Positions 26,136-35,177 are shown, counted from the first letter of the stretch. The stretch is DNA of 64,000 nt from Chania fonticola_B (GCF_048537545.1 NZ_CP183218.1); one strand, 5' to 3'. The notes: generated by a model not told the origin, from the letters alone. Made by a program: numbers and translations.

Positions 26136-27017
26136 ATGCTACATCAACATCATCAGCAATATACTCGTGGCTCGCTGGATCTTGATGGCCGGCAATTGGC
26201 CAATCTGGAGAGTGAAGATCTCAGCGGCACCTCCCTGCAAAAAATCAGCCTGTACAATAATTGCCTGACCCGCTTCCCCGAGCAGATTTTTCACCATCGT
26301 GACCTGAAAGTGCTCAACATTTCCTGCAACCAGATTGCCGAACTGCCGACGGAAATCGGTTTGCTCCGCCAGTTGCAAATGTTCGATTTTGGTCACAACC
26401 AGGCAGCATCCATTCCCGCCGAAATCGGGGAATTGCGTGAATTAAAGTATCTGTATTTAAGTGATAACGGCTTCAGCCAGCTACCCGATTCACTTCGCCA
26501 GTTGCAGGCGTTGTGTTATCTGAATCTGACGGATAATCAGCTAGTGGAACTCCCCACGGCGCTGTGCGCCCTAGCGGCGCTACAAGAGTTGCGTCTCTAC
26601 AATAACGCCATCACCGCATTACCCTCCGAGATCGGTTTGCTGGGCCAGTTGCGTGAATTACACCTGATGAAAAACCGTCTCACTACCCTGCCCAGCGAGA
26701 TCGCTCAACTGTCAGAGTTACAGGTGATGGATTTGGAAAACAACGCCATTGCGTACTTACCCGATCAATTCTGCCAATTGCCCAAGTTAGCTACGCTCAA
26801 TCTGCGTTTCAACCAATTATCCCAGTTGCCTGAAGACTTGGGTGCATTGAGTTCACTGGTTTCATTAGACTTGCGTGCCAACCGATTAAGTCAATTACCG
26901 ACCAGCATGGCGCAAATGAAAAACCTACGGCGACTGGACCTGCGTTGGAATGACTTCGACCATTATCCAGCGGTGCTTGAACCGCTAATCCAGCAGGGCT
27001 GTATGGTTCATTGCTAA
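26136..27017 (+). CDS. Leucine-rich-repeat protein
   Basis: The 293-residue protein is almost all leucine-rich repeats of about 23 residues with the pattern LxxLxLxxNxLxxLP. Roughly ten units run from SLQKISLYNNCLTRFPEQIF to LRRLDLRWNDFDHYP. No signal peptide, membrane span or fused domain is seen, so it is probably a cytoplasmic binding protein. The ATG at 26136 (MLHQHHQQY) was chosen over an in-frame TTG 15 bases upstream because GGGGA lies about 8 bases before it. Related proteins occur beside pykA in Serratia and Yersinia as far as I recall; the partner is unknown. Confidence 0.85.
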   Translation: MLHQHHQQYTRGSLDLDGRQLANLESEDLSGTSLQKISLYNNCLTRFPEQIFHHRDLKVLNISCNQIAELPTEIGLLRQLQMFDFGHNQAASIPAEIGELRELKYLYLSDNGFSQLPDSLRQLQALCYLNLTDNQLVELPTALCALAALQELRLYNNAITALPSEIGLLGQLRELHLMKNRLTTLPSEIAQLSELQVMDLENNAIAYLPDQFCQLPKLATLNLRFNQLSQLPEDLGALSSLVSLDLRANRLSQLPTSMAQMKNLRRLDLRWNDFDHYPAVLEPLIQQGCMVHC

Positions 27018-27194
27018 TTGCCTGACTAAAATCTGCAACGGTGAACAGTGGGTTTTTCAGGCCGTTGCAGAGCATTGCGTAACGCTGCGCAGAGTTGGTA
27101 TTTGGGAATAAAACAGACACGAGCCAGACGGGTGTGATGAATATACTACGCGTGGGTGCTCTGGATCTTTGTATCTGGAGCCAAAAGCCAAGGT

Positions 27195-27290
27195 GATGGA
27201 TACAAAGAGAAAAGCCCCGAGTCGATAACATCTACCCGAGGCCAACTCTAACGCCAGACAACGTTAGGTTAGCTTCTTACCTGCCGAGAG
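27195..27290 (-). ncRNA. Sok-like antisense RNA
   Basis: Opposite the hok leader, the minus strand reads GCCTCGGGT, an 11-base loop and ACTCGGGGC, a 9-base stem with G-U pairs, then TTTTCTCTTT. That is a terminator in the place and style of Sok RNAs (GCCTCG...GGGGC in plasmid Sok). A weak promoter, TTGCCT-17-TAACCT, lies near 27255-27290 on the minus strand. The 5' end is only estimated. It would pair with the leader of the toxin mRNA and block its translation. Confidence 0.5.
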
Positions 27291-27309
27291 GCAAGGAGAA
27301 GGAAACACA

Positions 27310-27462
27310 ATGTTGAATAAAGGAAACATCGTTAAACTGGTCGTTATCTGTACCACCGTTATTTTGCTGGTATGGCTAACGCGCAGCAAACTTTGTGAGT
27401 TGCGTATTCGATCGGGCAACACGGAGGTTGCGGCCATTTTGGCCTACGAATCCGAACGGTAA
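27310..27462 (+). CDS. Hok/Gef-type type I toxin
   Basis: The 50-residue peptide matches the Hok family: a positive start (MLNKGNIVK), one membrane span (LVVICTTVILLVWL), then LTRSKLCELRIRSGNTEVA and AYESE at the end, as in HokC/HokE (VTRKDLCEVRIRTGQTEVA...AYE). Such peptides depolarise the inner membrane when over-produced and are kept silent by an antisense RNA. A GGAG-rich ribosome site precedes the ATG, and a long GC-rich hairpin (27465-27503) follows the stop. Key features are intact, so it may be active; chromosomal copies are often silenced by leader changes, which cannot be judged here. Confidence 0.88.
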   Translation: MLNKGNIVKLVVICTTVILLVWLTRSKLCELRIRSGNTEVAAILAYESER

Positions 27463-27464
27463 GG

Positions 27465-27503
27465 CAACCCAACGGCGGGGGCCTGCTCCCGCCCGTTGGT
27501 TGT
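27465..27503 (+). terminator. Long hairpin after hok
   Basis: CAACCCAACGG...CCGTTGGTTG with an inner CGGG/CCCG pairing forms a very stable stem just after the hok stop. It could end or protect the toxin mRNA; there is no T tract. Confidence 0.5.
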
Positions 27504-27683
27504 TGGCGTGTAGATCTAGGAGCACCCTTCTCCTACAAACCAAAAGGACAGGTTATAGCCCGTCGTTACAGTTTGCCAAAAGCTGCTGAAAATGTAGGAA
27601 ACGAACAGGTTAGAGCGTAGGGGCGCCGCATACTGCGCTTATTTAGCAGAGTGTAACGCCCGGTAGAGAGTTGATAAGCGACA

Positions 27684-28652
27684 TTAACGATATAAATCGT
27701 CCCGCGAGTAAGGTTCAATCTCACCTTCCTTGCGCGTTTTCAGCAGCTTCAAAATCCAGGTATATTGCTCTGGATTAGGGCCCACCAGGTTTTCCACTTC
27801 TTCGTTCATGCGGCGCGCAATGCGAACATCGTCGGCTTCGGCCAGATCATCCATCGGCTCACGGATATAAATGTCCAGCATGCTGGTTTTACCGTCATAA
27901 ACCGGGAATAGCGGCACGATCGCCGCTTTGCAGACTTTCATCAAGCGGCCGACTGCAGGCAATGTGGCTTTATAGGTCGCAAAGAAATCCACGAATTCAC
28001 TGTGCTCGGCACCGTGATCCTGGTCAGGCAGATAATAGCCCCAATAACCATGGCGCACCGAACTGATAAAAGGCTTGATGCCATCGTTGCGGGCATGCAT
28101 ACGGCCACCAAACTTGCGGCGCACGCTATTCCACAGATAGTCGACCAATGGGTTGCTCTGGTTATGGAACATCGCTGCCATGGGTTGCCCGCGCGCAGCC
28201 ATCAGCATCGCTGGCACATCAACGGCCCAGCCGTGCGGCACCAGGAAAATCACGTTGCGGCCTTCCTCACGGATTTTATCCAGCACTTCTTCACCGTGCC
28301 AACGCACGCGCTTGAGTACTTTCTCCGGTTTGGTACAGGCCAGTTCCGCCATCAGGATCATCGATTGCGGCGCGGTAGCAAACATCTCATCGATAATATG
28401 CTCGCGTTGCTGTTCTGGCAGTTCCGGCATGCAATAAAGCAGATTGATACGGGCGCGGCGTCGAGCCCCTTTAGCAACCTTGCCAGCCAGTTTACCAATC
28501 GCACCCAGTAATGGGTCTCGCATTCGAGCAGGGACCAGAGAAATACCGGCCATCAGCCCGGTTCCCAACCAAACGCCCCAGTAGCGCGGATGATAGAAGG
28601 CTTTATCAAATTGTGGGATGAACTCTACGTTCGATTTCTTCTCGTTTTGCAT
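27684..28652 (-). CDS. lpxM: Lipid A myristoyltransferase
   Basis: The 322-residue inner-membrane enzyme adds the secondary myristate to lipid A. It is colinear with E. coli LpxM: an N-terminal membrane anchor (YWGVWLGTGLMAGISLVP), the acyltransferase HX4D motif in VPHGWAVD, and GYWGYYLPDQDHG. The ATG at 28652 (MQNEKKSNVEF) aligns with the E. coli start and was preferred to a TTG six codons upstream. It is on the minus strand downstream of mepM, with a mepM terminator between, so it is probably transcribed alone. Confidence 0.96.
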   Translation of the reverse strand: MQNEKKSNVEFIPQFDKAFYHPRYWGVWLGTGLMAGISLVPARMRDPLLGAIGKLAGKVAKGARRRARINLLYCMPELPEQQREHIIDEMFATAPQSMILMAELACTKPEKVLKRVRWHGEEVLDKIREEGRNVIFLVPHGWAVDVPAMLMAARGQPMAAMFHNQSNPLVDYLWNSVRRKFGGRMHARNDGIKPFISSVRHGYWGYYLPDQDHGAEHSEFVDFFATYKATLPAVGRLMKVCKAAIVPLFPVYDGKTSMLDIYIREPMDDLAEADDVRIARRMNEEVENLVGPNPEQYTWILKLLKTRKEGEIEPYSRDDLYR

Positions 28653-28789
28653 GACCTGCTCTTTATTCAACGCACCTGCTCGGAAGATATAAACTATATA
28701 CCTAGTTGCAGTCAGGCGGGTGAGTCAGGTTAAAACCAGCACCGTTCACTGACAAAATGCAGCTATCGTTATCTCGAGCAGGCATTAAT

Positions 28790-28820
28790 AAAAAAACATC
28801 GGCCCGAAATCAGGCCGATG
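28790..28820 (-). terminator. Rho-independent terminator of mepM
   Basis: On the minus strand CATCGGCC, an 8-base loop and GGCCGATG are followed by TTTTTT, 25 bases after the mepM stop. Confidence 0.9.
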
Positions 28821-28844
28821 GGAAATCATAAGGGATAGCGATGG

Positions 28845-30167
28845 TTAATCCAGCTGCAACTGTGGCACCACTTCCTTCACCTGTGCCAGGTAATCGCTGC
28901 GATCTTTCCCCATCAGCCCTTCCGAGCGAGGCAACTTAGCCGTCAATGGGTTAACCGCTTGCTGGTTAGTCCACATTTCATAATGCAAATGTGGGCCGGT
29001 AGAGCGACCGGTGTTACCGGAAAGCGCAATGCGATCGCCACGTTTCACCTTCTGTCCTGGCTTGACCAACAGCTTTTTCAAGTGCATATAGCGCGTGGTA
29101 TATTGGCGGCCATGACGGATCGCCACATAGTTACCTGCCGCGCCACTGCGCTTAGCGATCACCACTTCACCGTCACCCACCGCCAACACTGGCGTGCCGA
29201 CCGGCATGGCGAAGTCGACGCCTTTATGCGGTGCAATGCGCCCGGTCACGGGATTTACGCGGCGTGGGTTAAAGTTGGAAGAAATACGGAACTGCTTCAT
29301 GGTCGGGAAACGCATAAAGCCACGCGCCAACCCGGAACCCTGACGATCGTAGAACTTGCCGTCATCGGCGCGGATGGCGAAGTAGTCTTTGCCGCTGCTG
29401 CGCATACGCACGCCCAACAGTTGGCTTTGCTCGCTCTTGCCGTCAAACTCTTCGCGCGACATCAACACCGCGAACTGATCGCCTTTGCGCAGCTTGCGAA
29501 AATCAAGCTGCCACTGCAGGGCTTTGATTACCGCATTGATCTCGGCACGGCTCAGGCCAGCCGCCGAGGCGCTGCTGACAAAGCTGCCGTTCAGCTTGCC
29601 GGTCAGCACGCTGTTGCGCCATTCACCCTTTTGGGTTTCCTTGGTTTCTTTAAAGGAATTGCCCACACGATCATAGGTGCGGGTTTCACGGCGTGAAACT
29701 TCCCAGGTCAGGCGCTTGAGATCGCCATCTTCGGTAAGCGTCCAGGAGAGTTGCTGGCCGATTTTCAGGTTACGCAAATCGCGGTTCTGCGAAGCCAGCA
29801 GCGAAACATCCGACATTTCGATGCCGTACTGGGTCAGAATACTACCGAGCGTATCACCGGTAGAAACCACATATTCATGCACACCTTCCTCTCCGGCGAC
29901 CTTCTGGTCCAGCTCATCCTCAGGGATGTCATCATCGGGGGTGGGTTGGTCGGCATCAATAGGTTCACTGGCTTCGGGCTGCAATGCCCTTAACTGGTTG
30001 GCTTCCAACTCGACGCTTTTAACGATAGGGTTATGTTCTGGGTGATAAACGGAAGGCCGCCAAACAGCGACGGCCAACGTAACGACTGTCAACGACCCTA
30101 GCATTACGCGATGGGGCCGAGGCAGGTTGTTATACGCCAGAGTGATAGTTCGGACTATCTTCTGCAC
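28845..30167 (-). CDS. mepM: Murein DD-endopeptidase MepM
   Basis: The 440-residue periplasmic, membrane-anchored enzyme cuts peptidoglycan cross-links during growth. It equals the E. coli protein in length, with one N-terminal membrane span (VMLGSLTVVTLAVAVW), a LysM-like OapA segment (EYVVSTGDTLGSILTQYGI), and an M23 peptidase domain with zinc ligands in PHKGVDF and GPHLHYE. It starts 21 bases after znuA on the same strand, so it may share znuA transcripts, as in E. coli. Confidence 0.97.
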   Translation of the reverse strand: MQKIVRTITLAYNNLPRPHRVMLGSLTVVTLAVAVWRPSVYHPEHNPIVKSVELEANQLRALQPEASEPIDADQPTPDDDIPEDELDQKVAGEEGVHEYVVSTGDTLGSILTQYGIEMSDVSLLASQNRDLRNLKIGQQLSWTLTEDGDLKRLTWEVSRRETRTYDRVGNSFKETKETQKGEWRNSVLTGKLNGSFVSSASAAGLSRAEINAVIKALQWQLDFRKLRKGDQFAVLMSREEFDGKSEQSQLLGVRMRSSGKDYFAIRADDGKFYDRQGSGLARGFMRFPTMKQFRISSNFNPRRVNPVTGRIAPHKGVDFAMPVGTPVLAVGDGEVVIAKRSGAAGNYVAIRHGRQYTTRYMHLKKLLVKPGQKVKRGDRIALSGNTGRSTGPHLHYEMWTNQQAVNPLTAKLPRSEGLMGKDRSDYLAQVKEVVPQLQLD

Positions 30168-30188
30168 TCAATAATATCCTCATAATCT

Positions 30189-31133
30189 TTACTTCAGGCA
30201 GCTCACGTACTGGTTGGACAGCGCTGTCAGGAAGTTCCCGTAGCTGTCTTTCCCCAGTGCGATGCCTGTGCCCAGCGGGTCCAGCGTTCCAGAACGCACA
30301 TTGGTCCCCTTGGCAACGGCATTAATTACGGCCGGTCTGAATTGTGGCTCAGCAAAAACGCAGACTGCTTTCTGCTCAACCAACTGTGTTCGAATTTGGT
30401 GTAAACGCTGTGCGCCAGGTTGAATTTCGGGGTTAACGGTAAAATGGCCCAGTGGGCTCAAGCCGAAGTGTTTTTCAAAGTAGCCATAAGCGTCATGAAA
30501 AACAAAATATCCCTTACCTTGCACAGGCGTTAGCATCTTAACAAGATTTTTATCAGTTTGCGCTAGCTGATCCTCGAACTGGCGCAGGTTTGCGTCTAAT
30601 TTGTCCTTCTTTTGCGGCATAAGTTCCAATAATCTGTCGTGAATCGCGATCGCGGTCACTTTTGCCACCTCTGGCGACAGCCAAACGTGCATATTATAGT
30701 CACCGTGATGATGGTCGTGCCCCGCGTCGCCATCCGCATGACTATGCGCTTCGTCTGCATGATCATGGTCATGATCGTCATCGCCTTTCATCAGCAACGG
30801 CTGTACCGCAGGCAGTTCACCGATCGCCAATTGCTTATTGGCGGGCAGCTGCGTCAGGGACTTGGTCAGAAAAGCCTCCATATCTGGTCCGACCCACAGT
30901 ACCAGGTCGGCGCTACGCAGCCGCTGAATGTCCGACGGGCGCAAGGCGAAGTCATGAGGCGAGGCACCGTCCGGTAATAAAATCTCGGTAGGCGTGACCC
31001 CATCTGCGATAGCGGATGCGATAAAGCCCAGCGGGCGGATAGAGGTCACTACGGCGGCCGTCGCATTGCCAGCCATTACCAAAGCCGTTGCCAGCAGAGT
31101 GCGTTGCAGCCATTTATTTTTCTGTACCATCAT
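30189..31133 (-). CDS. znuA: Zinc ABC transporter, periplasmic binding protein
   Basis: The 314-residue protein captures Zn(II) in the periplasm for ZnuBC. It has a signal peptide (RTLLATALVMAGNATA), a zinc-site His in GASPHDFALRPSD, and a His/Asp-rich loop near 118-147 (DHDHDHADEAHSHADG...HDHHHGD), the flexible metal-catching loop of this family. It ends QYVSCLK like E. coli ZnuA. It is divergent from znuC across a short region with a Zur-type site, so it is expected to be repressed when zinc is plentiful. Confidence 0.97.
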   Translation of the reverse strand: MMVQKNKWLQRTLLATALVMAGNATAAVVTSIRPLGFIASAIADGVTPTEILLPDGASPHDFALRPSDIQRLRSADLVLWVGPDMEAFLTKSLTQLPANKQLAIGELPAVQPLLMKGDDDHDHDHADEAHSHADGDAGHDHHHGDYNMHVWLSPEVAKVTAIAIHDRLLELMPQKKDKLDANLRQFEDQLAQTDKNLVKMLTPVQGKGYFVFHDAYGYFEKHFGLSPLGHFTVNPEIQPGAQRLHQIRTQLVEQKAVCVFAEPQFRPAVINAVAKGTNVRSGTLDPLGTGIALGKDSYGNFLTALSNQYVSCLK

Positions 31134-31158
31134 CAGTAATCCCGTCGTTTTCAGTAAA

Positions 31159-31181
31159 GAAGCGTGATATTATAACATTCG
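31159..31181. promoter_or_regulatory. Zur-type operator between znuA and znuC
   Basis: GTGATATTATAAC at the centre matches the Zur palindrome GTTATANTATAAC with one change; about 17 of 22 positions of the full site agree. It lies in the 75-base divergent region, 28 bases before the znuC start. Confidence 0.7.
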
Positions 31182-31208
31182 GTTAGTTCTGCAAAATGTA
31201 ATCACGAT

Positions 31209-31967
31209 ATGTCTACACTGGCAACGCTAAAAAATATCTCTGTTTCTTTTGGTACCCGGCGGGTACTGACAAATATCTCTTTTAACCTGCAACCGGGTCG
31301 TATTCTGACGCTCCTCGGGCCTAACGGAGCCGGCAAGTCAACGCTGGTTCGCGTAGTGCTGGGCTTAATTGCCCCAACGGAAGGTACGCTGGAACGTATG
31401 CCTGGGCTGCGCATTGGCTATGTGCCGCAAAAGCTGCATCTCGATGCCACCCTGCCCTTGACCGTCAACCGCTTCATGCGGCTCAAACCTGGGGTGAAAA
31501 AGGCCGATATCTTGCCCGCGCTGAAACGCGTGCATGCCGCGCACCTGTTGGATCAGCCCATGCAAAAGCTGTCCGGCGGCGAAAACCAGCGGGTGTTGCT
31601 GGCACGAGCGCTGTTGAATCAACCGCAGTTGCTGGTGCTGGATGAGCCCACGCAAGGTGTGGACGTTAACGGCCAGTTGGCGTTATACGACCTGATCGAC
31701 CAATTGCGCAAAGAGCTGGGCTGCGCGGTGCTAATGGTTTCCCATGACCTGCACCTGGTGATGGCCAAAACCGACGACGTCCTGTGCCTGAACCAACATA
31801 TCTGCTGCTCTGGCACACCGGAAGTGGTGTCAATGCACCCGGAGTTTATCGCCATGTTCGGTAACCGGGGCGCTGAGCAGTTGGCGATCTATCGCCATCA
31901 CCATAATCACCGTCACGACCTGCAAGGCAGAATTGTGCTGAAAAAAACCGGGGGCCGTGAGGCATGA
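31209..31967 (+). CDS. znuC: Zinc ABC transporter, ATPase
   Basis: The 252-residue ATPase drives zinc import through ZnuB. Walker A is LGPNGAGKSTLVR near 38, the signature KLSGGENQRVLLARAL near 120, Walker B LLVLDEPTQGVD near 143, and the switch His in VSHDLHLVM. The C-terminal part has a His-rich patch (RHHHNHRHD) seen in enterobacterial ZnuC. Its stop overlaps the znuB start by 4 bases (ATGA), so the two are coupled. Confidence 0.97.
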   Translation: MSTLATLKNISVSFGTRRVLTNISFNLQPGRILTLLGPNGAGKSTLVRVVLGLIAPTEGTLERMPGLRIGYVPQKLHLDATLPLTVNRFMRLKPGVKKADILPALKRVHAAHLLDQPMQKLSGGENQRVLLARALLNQPQLLVLDEPTQGVDVNGQLALYDLIDQLRKELGCAVLMVSHDLHLVMAKTDDVLCLNQHICCSGTPEVVSMHPEFIAMFGNRGAEQLAIYRHHHNHRHDLQGRIVLKKTGGREA

Positions 31968-32749
31968 TTGAACTGTTATTGCCCGGCTGGCTGGCCGGTG
32001 TGCTGCTGGCTGCGGCGGCGGGTCCGTTGGGTTCCTTTGTGGTCTGGCGCCGGATGTCATACTTTGGCGATACGCTGGCACATGCATCGCTGCTTGGCGT
32101 TGCCTTCGGCTTATTGCTGGACGTCAATCCGTTTTACGCCGTGATTGCCGTCACGCTGCTGTTAGCCTTAGTACTGGTTTGGCTGGAGCGCCGCCCGCAG
32201 TTGTCGATAGATACGCTGCTCGGCATTATGGCGCATAGTGCGCTATCGCTGGGTCTGGTGGTGGTCGCGCTGATGTCCAACGTGCGCGTAGATCTGATGG
32301 CTTATCTGTTTGGAGATTTGCTGTCGGTGACGATCGGCGATATCTGGATGATCGGTACTGGCGTGGTGATTGTGCTGCTGGTGCTCTGGTGGCAATGGCG
32401 CGATCTGCTGTCGATGACCATCAGCCCGGAGATGGCTCATGTCGACGGCGTTAACCTGCCCCGCGCACGCACCATTTTAATGCTGGTCACCGCCTTGACC
32501 ATCGGGCTGGCCATGAAATTTGTCGGTGCGCTGATTATTACGTCGCTACTGATTATCCCAGCCGCAACCGCACGGCGTTTTGCCCGCACTCCTGAACAAA
32601 TGGCCGGTTATGCGGTATTGATAGGGATAATTGCGGTCACCGGCGGGCTAACCTTCTCGGCATTCTACGATACGCCAGCTGGACCCTCGGTAGTGTTAAG
32701 CGCTGCGGTGCTGTTTGTACTGAGCCTGTCGAAAAAGCAGCAGGCTTGA
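31964..32749 (+). CDS. znuB: Zinc ABC transporter, permease
   Basis: The 261-residue membrane protein forms the ZnuB2C2 channel in the inner membrane. It is hydrophobic throughout with about eight membrane spans, opening MIELLLPGWLAGVLLAAAAGPLGSFVVWRRM-like (split here as residues 1-31) and containing HASLLGVAFG and the coupling region near ARTILMLVT. It shares 4 bases with znuC and ends before a shared hairpin with the convergent ruvB. Confidence 0.96.
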   Translation: MIELLLPGWLAGVLLAAAAGPLGSFVVWRRMSYFGDTLAHASLLGVAFGLLLDVNPFYAVIAVTLLLALVLVWLERRPQLSIDTLLGIMAHSALSLGLVVVALMSNVRVDLMAYLFGDLLSVTIGDIWMIGTGVVIVLLVLWWQWRDLLSMTISPEMAHVDGVNLPRARTILMLVTALTIGLAMKFVGALIITSLLIIPAATARRFARTPEQMAGYAVLIGIIAVTGGLTFSAFYDTPAGPSVVLSAAVLFVLSLSKKQQA

Positions 32750-32754
32750 TCTCA

Positions 32755-32780
32755 TTACGCCAGGGTCTCCCCTGGCGTAA
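32755..32780. terminator. Hairpin between convergent znuB and ruvB
   Basis: TTACGCCAGG and CCTGGCGTAA form a perfect 10-base stem with a 6-base loop, 6 bases after znuB and 12 bases after ruvB on the other strand. It probably ends both transcripts. Confidence 0.7.
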
Positions 32781-32791
32781 CTCCTGGATTG

Positions 32792-33799
32792 CTACTTCTC
32801 TTCTCGCTCGATACCAAAGTGCTTATAGGCATGATTGGTCGCCATTCGGCCACGCGGAGTACGCTGAATAAACCCTTGTTGGATCAGGAAGGGTTCGATC
32901 ACGTCTTCTATCGTTTCACGCTCTTCACCGATTGCCGCCGCCAGGTTATCCAACCCCACCGGGCCACCGGTAAACTTGTCGATGATCGCCAGCAACAGCT
33001 TGCGGTCCATATAGTCGAAACCTTCCGCATCGACGTTCAGCATATCCAATGCCTGCATGGCCACTTCACCATTGATCACTCCGTTGGCACGGACTTCGGC
33101 AAAGTCGCGCACGCGGCGCAGCAGGCGGTTGGCAATACGCGGCGTACCACGGGCGCGACGTGCCACTTCATGCGCCCCATCGGGAGACAGATCCAACCCC
33201 AGGCAGTTGGCACTGCGGGAAACGATATGCTCCAGATCGGCCACCTGATAAAACTCCAGACGCTGCACGATGCCGAAGCGATCGCGTAATGGAGAGGTCA
33301 AGGAACCGGCCCGCGTGGTGGCTCCAACCAGGGTGAACGGTGGCAGGTCGAGCTTGATTGAGCGCGCCGCCGGACCTTCACCGATCATGATATCCAACTG
33401 ATAGTCTTCCATCGCTGGATACAGGATCTCTTCCACTACCGGCGAAAGACGGTGGATTTCGTCGATAAACAGCACGTCATGGGGTTCCAGGTTGGTGAGC
33501 ATAGCCGCCAGATCCCCCGCCTTTTCCAGCACCGGACCAGAAGTGGTACGCAGGTTAACGCCCATCTCATTAGCCACGATGTTGGCCAAGGTGGTTTTAC
33601 CCAACCCAGGCGGCCCGAAGATCAACAGGTGGTCCAGTGCATCGCCGCGCTGTTTGGCAGCCTGAATAAAGATTTCCATCTGCTCACGCACGTGCGGCTG
33701 GCCAACGTACTCCGTCAGCAGCTTAGGGCGGATCGCACGATCCAGCACCTCTTCTTCATTGAACGGCTCGGCAGAGATCAGGCGGTCGGCTTCAATCAT
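32792..33799 (-). CDS. ruvB: Holliday-junction branch-migration ATPase
   Basis: The 335-residue AAA+ motor drives branch migration with RuvA. Walker A is FGPPGLGKTTLANIV near 60, Walker B VLFIDEIHRLSPVVEE near 110, sensor GATTRAGSLTSPLRDRFG near 160 and the C-terminal winged helix ends TPRGRMATNHAYKHFG. It follows ruvA by 18 bases on the same strand, so the two are one operon under the SOS-type box at 34507. Confidence 0.98.
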   Translation of the reverse strand: MIEADRLISAEPFNEEEVLDRAIRPKLLTEYVGQPHVREQMEIFIQAAKQRGDALDHLLIFGPPGLGKTTLANIVANEMGVNLRTTSGPVLEKAGDLAAMLTNLEPHDVLFIDEIHRLSPVVEEILYPAMEDYQLDIMIGEGPAARSIKLDLPPFTLVGATTRAGSLTSPLRDRFGIVQRLEFYQVADLEHIVSRSANCLGLDLSPDGAHEVARRARGTPRIANRLLRRVRDFAEVRANGVINGEVAMQALDMLNVDAEGFDYMDRKLLLAIIDKFTGGPVGLDNLAAAIGEERETIEDVIEPFLIQQGFIQRTPRGRMATNHAYKHFGIEREEK

Positions 33800-33817
33800 G
33801 GTCTACCCCTTTCCGGC

Positions 33818-34432
33818 CTACAGTGCGGCACGTAATGCTTCGCGGATTAATGCCTCGCAATCCGCACCCGGCTTGGCAACCTTGCTGACCATGCGGCTGG
33901 CTTCCTGCGGCTTATAGCCCAAGGCCACCAGTGCAGAGGCCGCTTCGGCTTCAATATCCATCTCCGCCGCTTTGGCCGCACTGGTCGGTAGAGGGATTTC
34001 GCTGCTGTTGTTGAACAGATCGCCGTTCAGGCCTTTGAAGCGGTCTTTCATTTCGACGACCAGACGCTCGGCGGTTTTCTTACCCACGCCTGGCAATTTG
34101 ATCAACGTAGTGATCTCTTCACGTTCCACCGCGCTGACAAACTGCTGGGCAGACATGCCGGAGAGGATCGCTAGTGCCAGTTTTGGCCCCACGCCGTTCA
34201 CTTTAATCAGCTCACGGAACAGCGCACGCTCTTGTTTATCATTGAACCCATACAGCAGCTGTGCATCTTCACGCACCACGAATTGGGTAAACACGATAGC
34301 CTCTTGCCCCAGTTCCGGCAGCTCGTAAAAGCAGGTCATCGGCATATGCACTTCATACCCGACGCCATTGGTTTCAAGTAACACCAGCGGTGGCTGCTTT
34401 TCCAGAATAATTCCTCTGAGACGACCTATCAT
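33818..34432 (-). CDS. ruvA: Holliday-junction binding protein
   Basis: The 204-residue protein binds four-way junctions as a tetramer and loads RuvB. It has the OB-fold start (MIGRLRGIILEKQPPLVLLE), helix-hairpin-helix motifs (VNGVGPKLALAILSG and LPGVGKKTAERLVVEMKDR) and a flexible C-terminal domain that touches RuvB (SALVALGYKPQEASRMV). It heads the ruvAB operon; a LexA-like box lies 75 bases upstream. Confidence 0.98.
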   Translation of the reverse strand: MIGRLRGIILEKQPPLVLLETNGVGYEVHMPMTCFYELPELGQEAIVFTQFVVREDAQLLYGFNDKQERALFRELIKVNGVGPKLALAILSGMSAQQFVSAVEREEITTLIKLPGVGKKTAERLVVEMKDRFKGLNGDLFNNSSEIPLPTSAAKAAEMDIEAEAASALVALGYKPQEASRMVSKVAKPGADCEALIREALRAAL

Positions 34433-34506
34433 TACCCCTCCTGAATGGATCCCTGTACGTGGCGCACTGCCACGCAGTATTAATACAGCTTATACCATAA
34501 AAAAGG

Positions 34507-34522
34507 CTGGATGAATATCCAG
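34507..34522 (-). promoter_or_regulatory. LexA-like SOS box of ruvAB that also forms the ruvC end hairpin
   Basis: The minus strand reads CTGGATATTCATCCAG, fitting CTG-N10-CAG, and resembles the known E. coli ruvA box (CTGGATATCTATCCAG). It is flanked by GG/CC and followed by six T, so the same palindrome forms a stem with a T tract about 60 bases after ruvC and can end that transcript. Confidence 0.7.
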
Positions 34523-34588
34523 CCTCCGAACGATAACAAAATGGCCATGCCTCGGCGGGCCAGCATGCAGCCTCTACGTTACAGACCC

Positions 34589-35110
34589 CTAACGTAAACG
34601 CCCACGCGCCAGATTCAACCGCCCTTCACTCATACGCAGCACGTTCTGGCTGAGATGGCAGTGGGTAATGGCGATAGCCAACGCATCCGCGGCATCCGCC
34701 TGAGGATTGGCAGACAGCTTCAGCAGTGAGCGAACCATATGCTGCACCTGAGACTTTTCCGCCGCACCGGTACCGACCACCGTCTGTTTCACCTGGCGCG
34801 CCGCATACTCAAACACTTCCAGGTTTTGATTGACGGCGGCAACGATCGCCACGCCCCTCGCTTGCCCCAACTTCAGCGCCGAGTCCGGGTTCTTGGCCAT
34901 AAAAACCTGTTCGATGGCGAAGAAGTCCGGTTGAAACTGGGTGATGATTTCGCTCACGCCAGCATAAATCAGCTTCAGGCGCGTTGGCATATCATCCACC
35001 ACGGTACGAATACACCCGCTGGCAACATAGGTCAGTTGGCGGCCCTGCTGGCGGATCAGGCCATAGCCGGTGACGCGCGAGCCGGGATCGATACCCAGTA
35101 TGATCGCCAT
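34589..35110 (-). CDS. ruvC: Holliday-junction resolvase
   Basis: The 173-residue endonuclease cuts Holliday junctions made ready by RuvAB. IILGIDPGSRVTGYG holds the first catalytic Asp (7), DFFAIEQVFMAKN the Glu, and ADAADALAIAITHCH the last Asp pair. The ATG at 35110 (MAIILGID) was chosen over an upstream in-frame start because it aligns with E. coli RuvC. It lies between yebC and ruvAB on the same strand, as in E. coli. Confidence 0.97.
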   Translation of the reverse strand: MAIILGIDPGSRVTGYGLIRQQGRQLTYVASGCIRTVVDDMPTRLKLIYAGVSEIITQFQPDFFAIEQVFMAKNPDSALKLGQARGVAIVAAVNQNLEVFEYAARQVKQTVVGTGAAEKSQVQHMVRSLLKLSANPQADAADALAIAITHCHLSQNVLRMSEGRLNLARGRLR

Positions 35111-35177
35111 TGCTACCACCACCCTGCATTGATTGTTGCCTGGCGTTGCCGGTTGGCAACGCCATCATTCACCTGCA

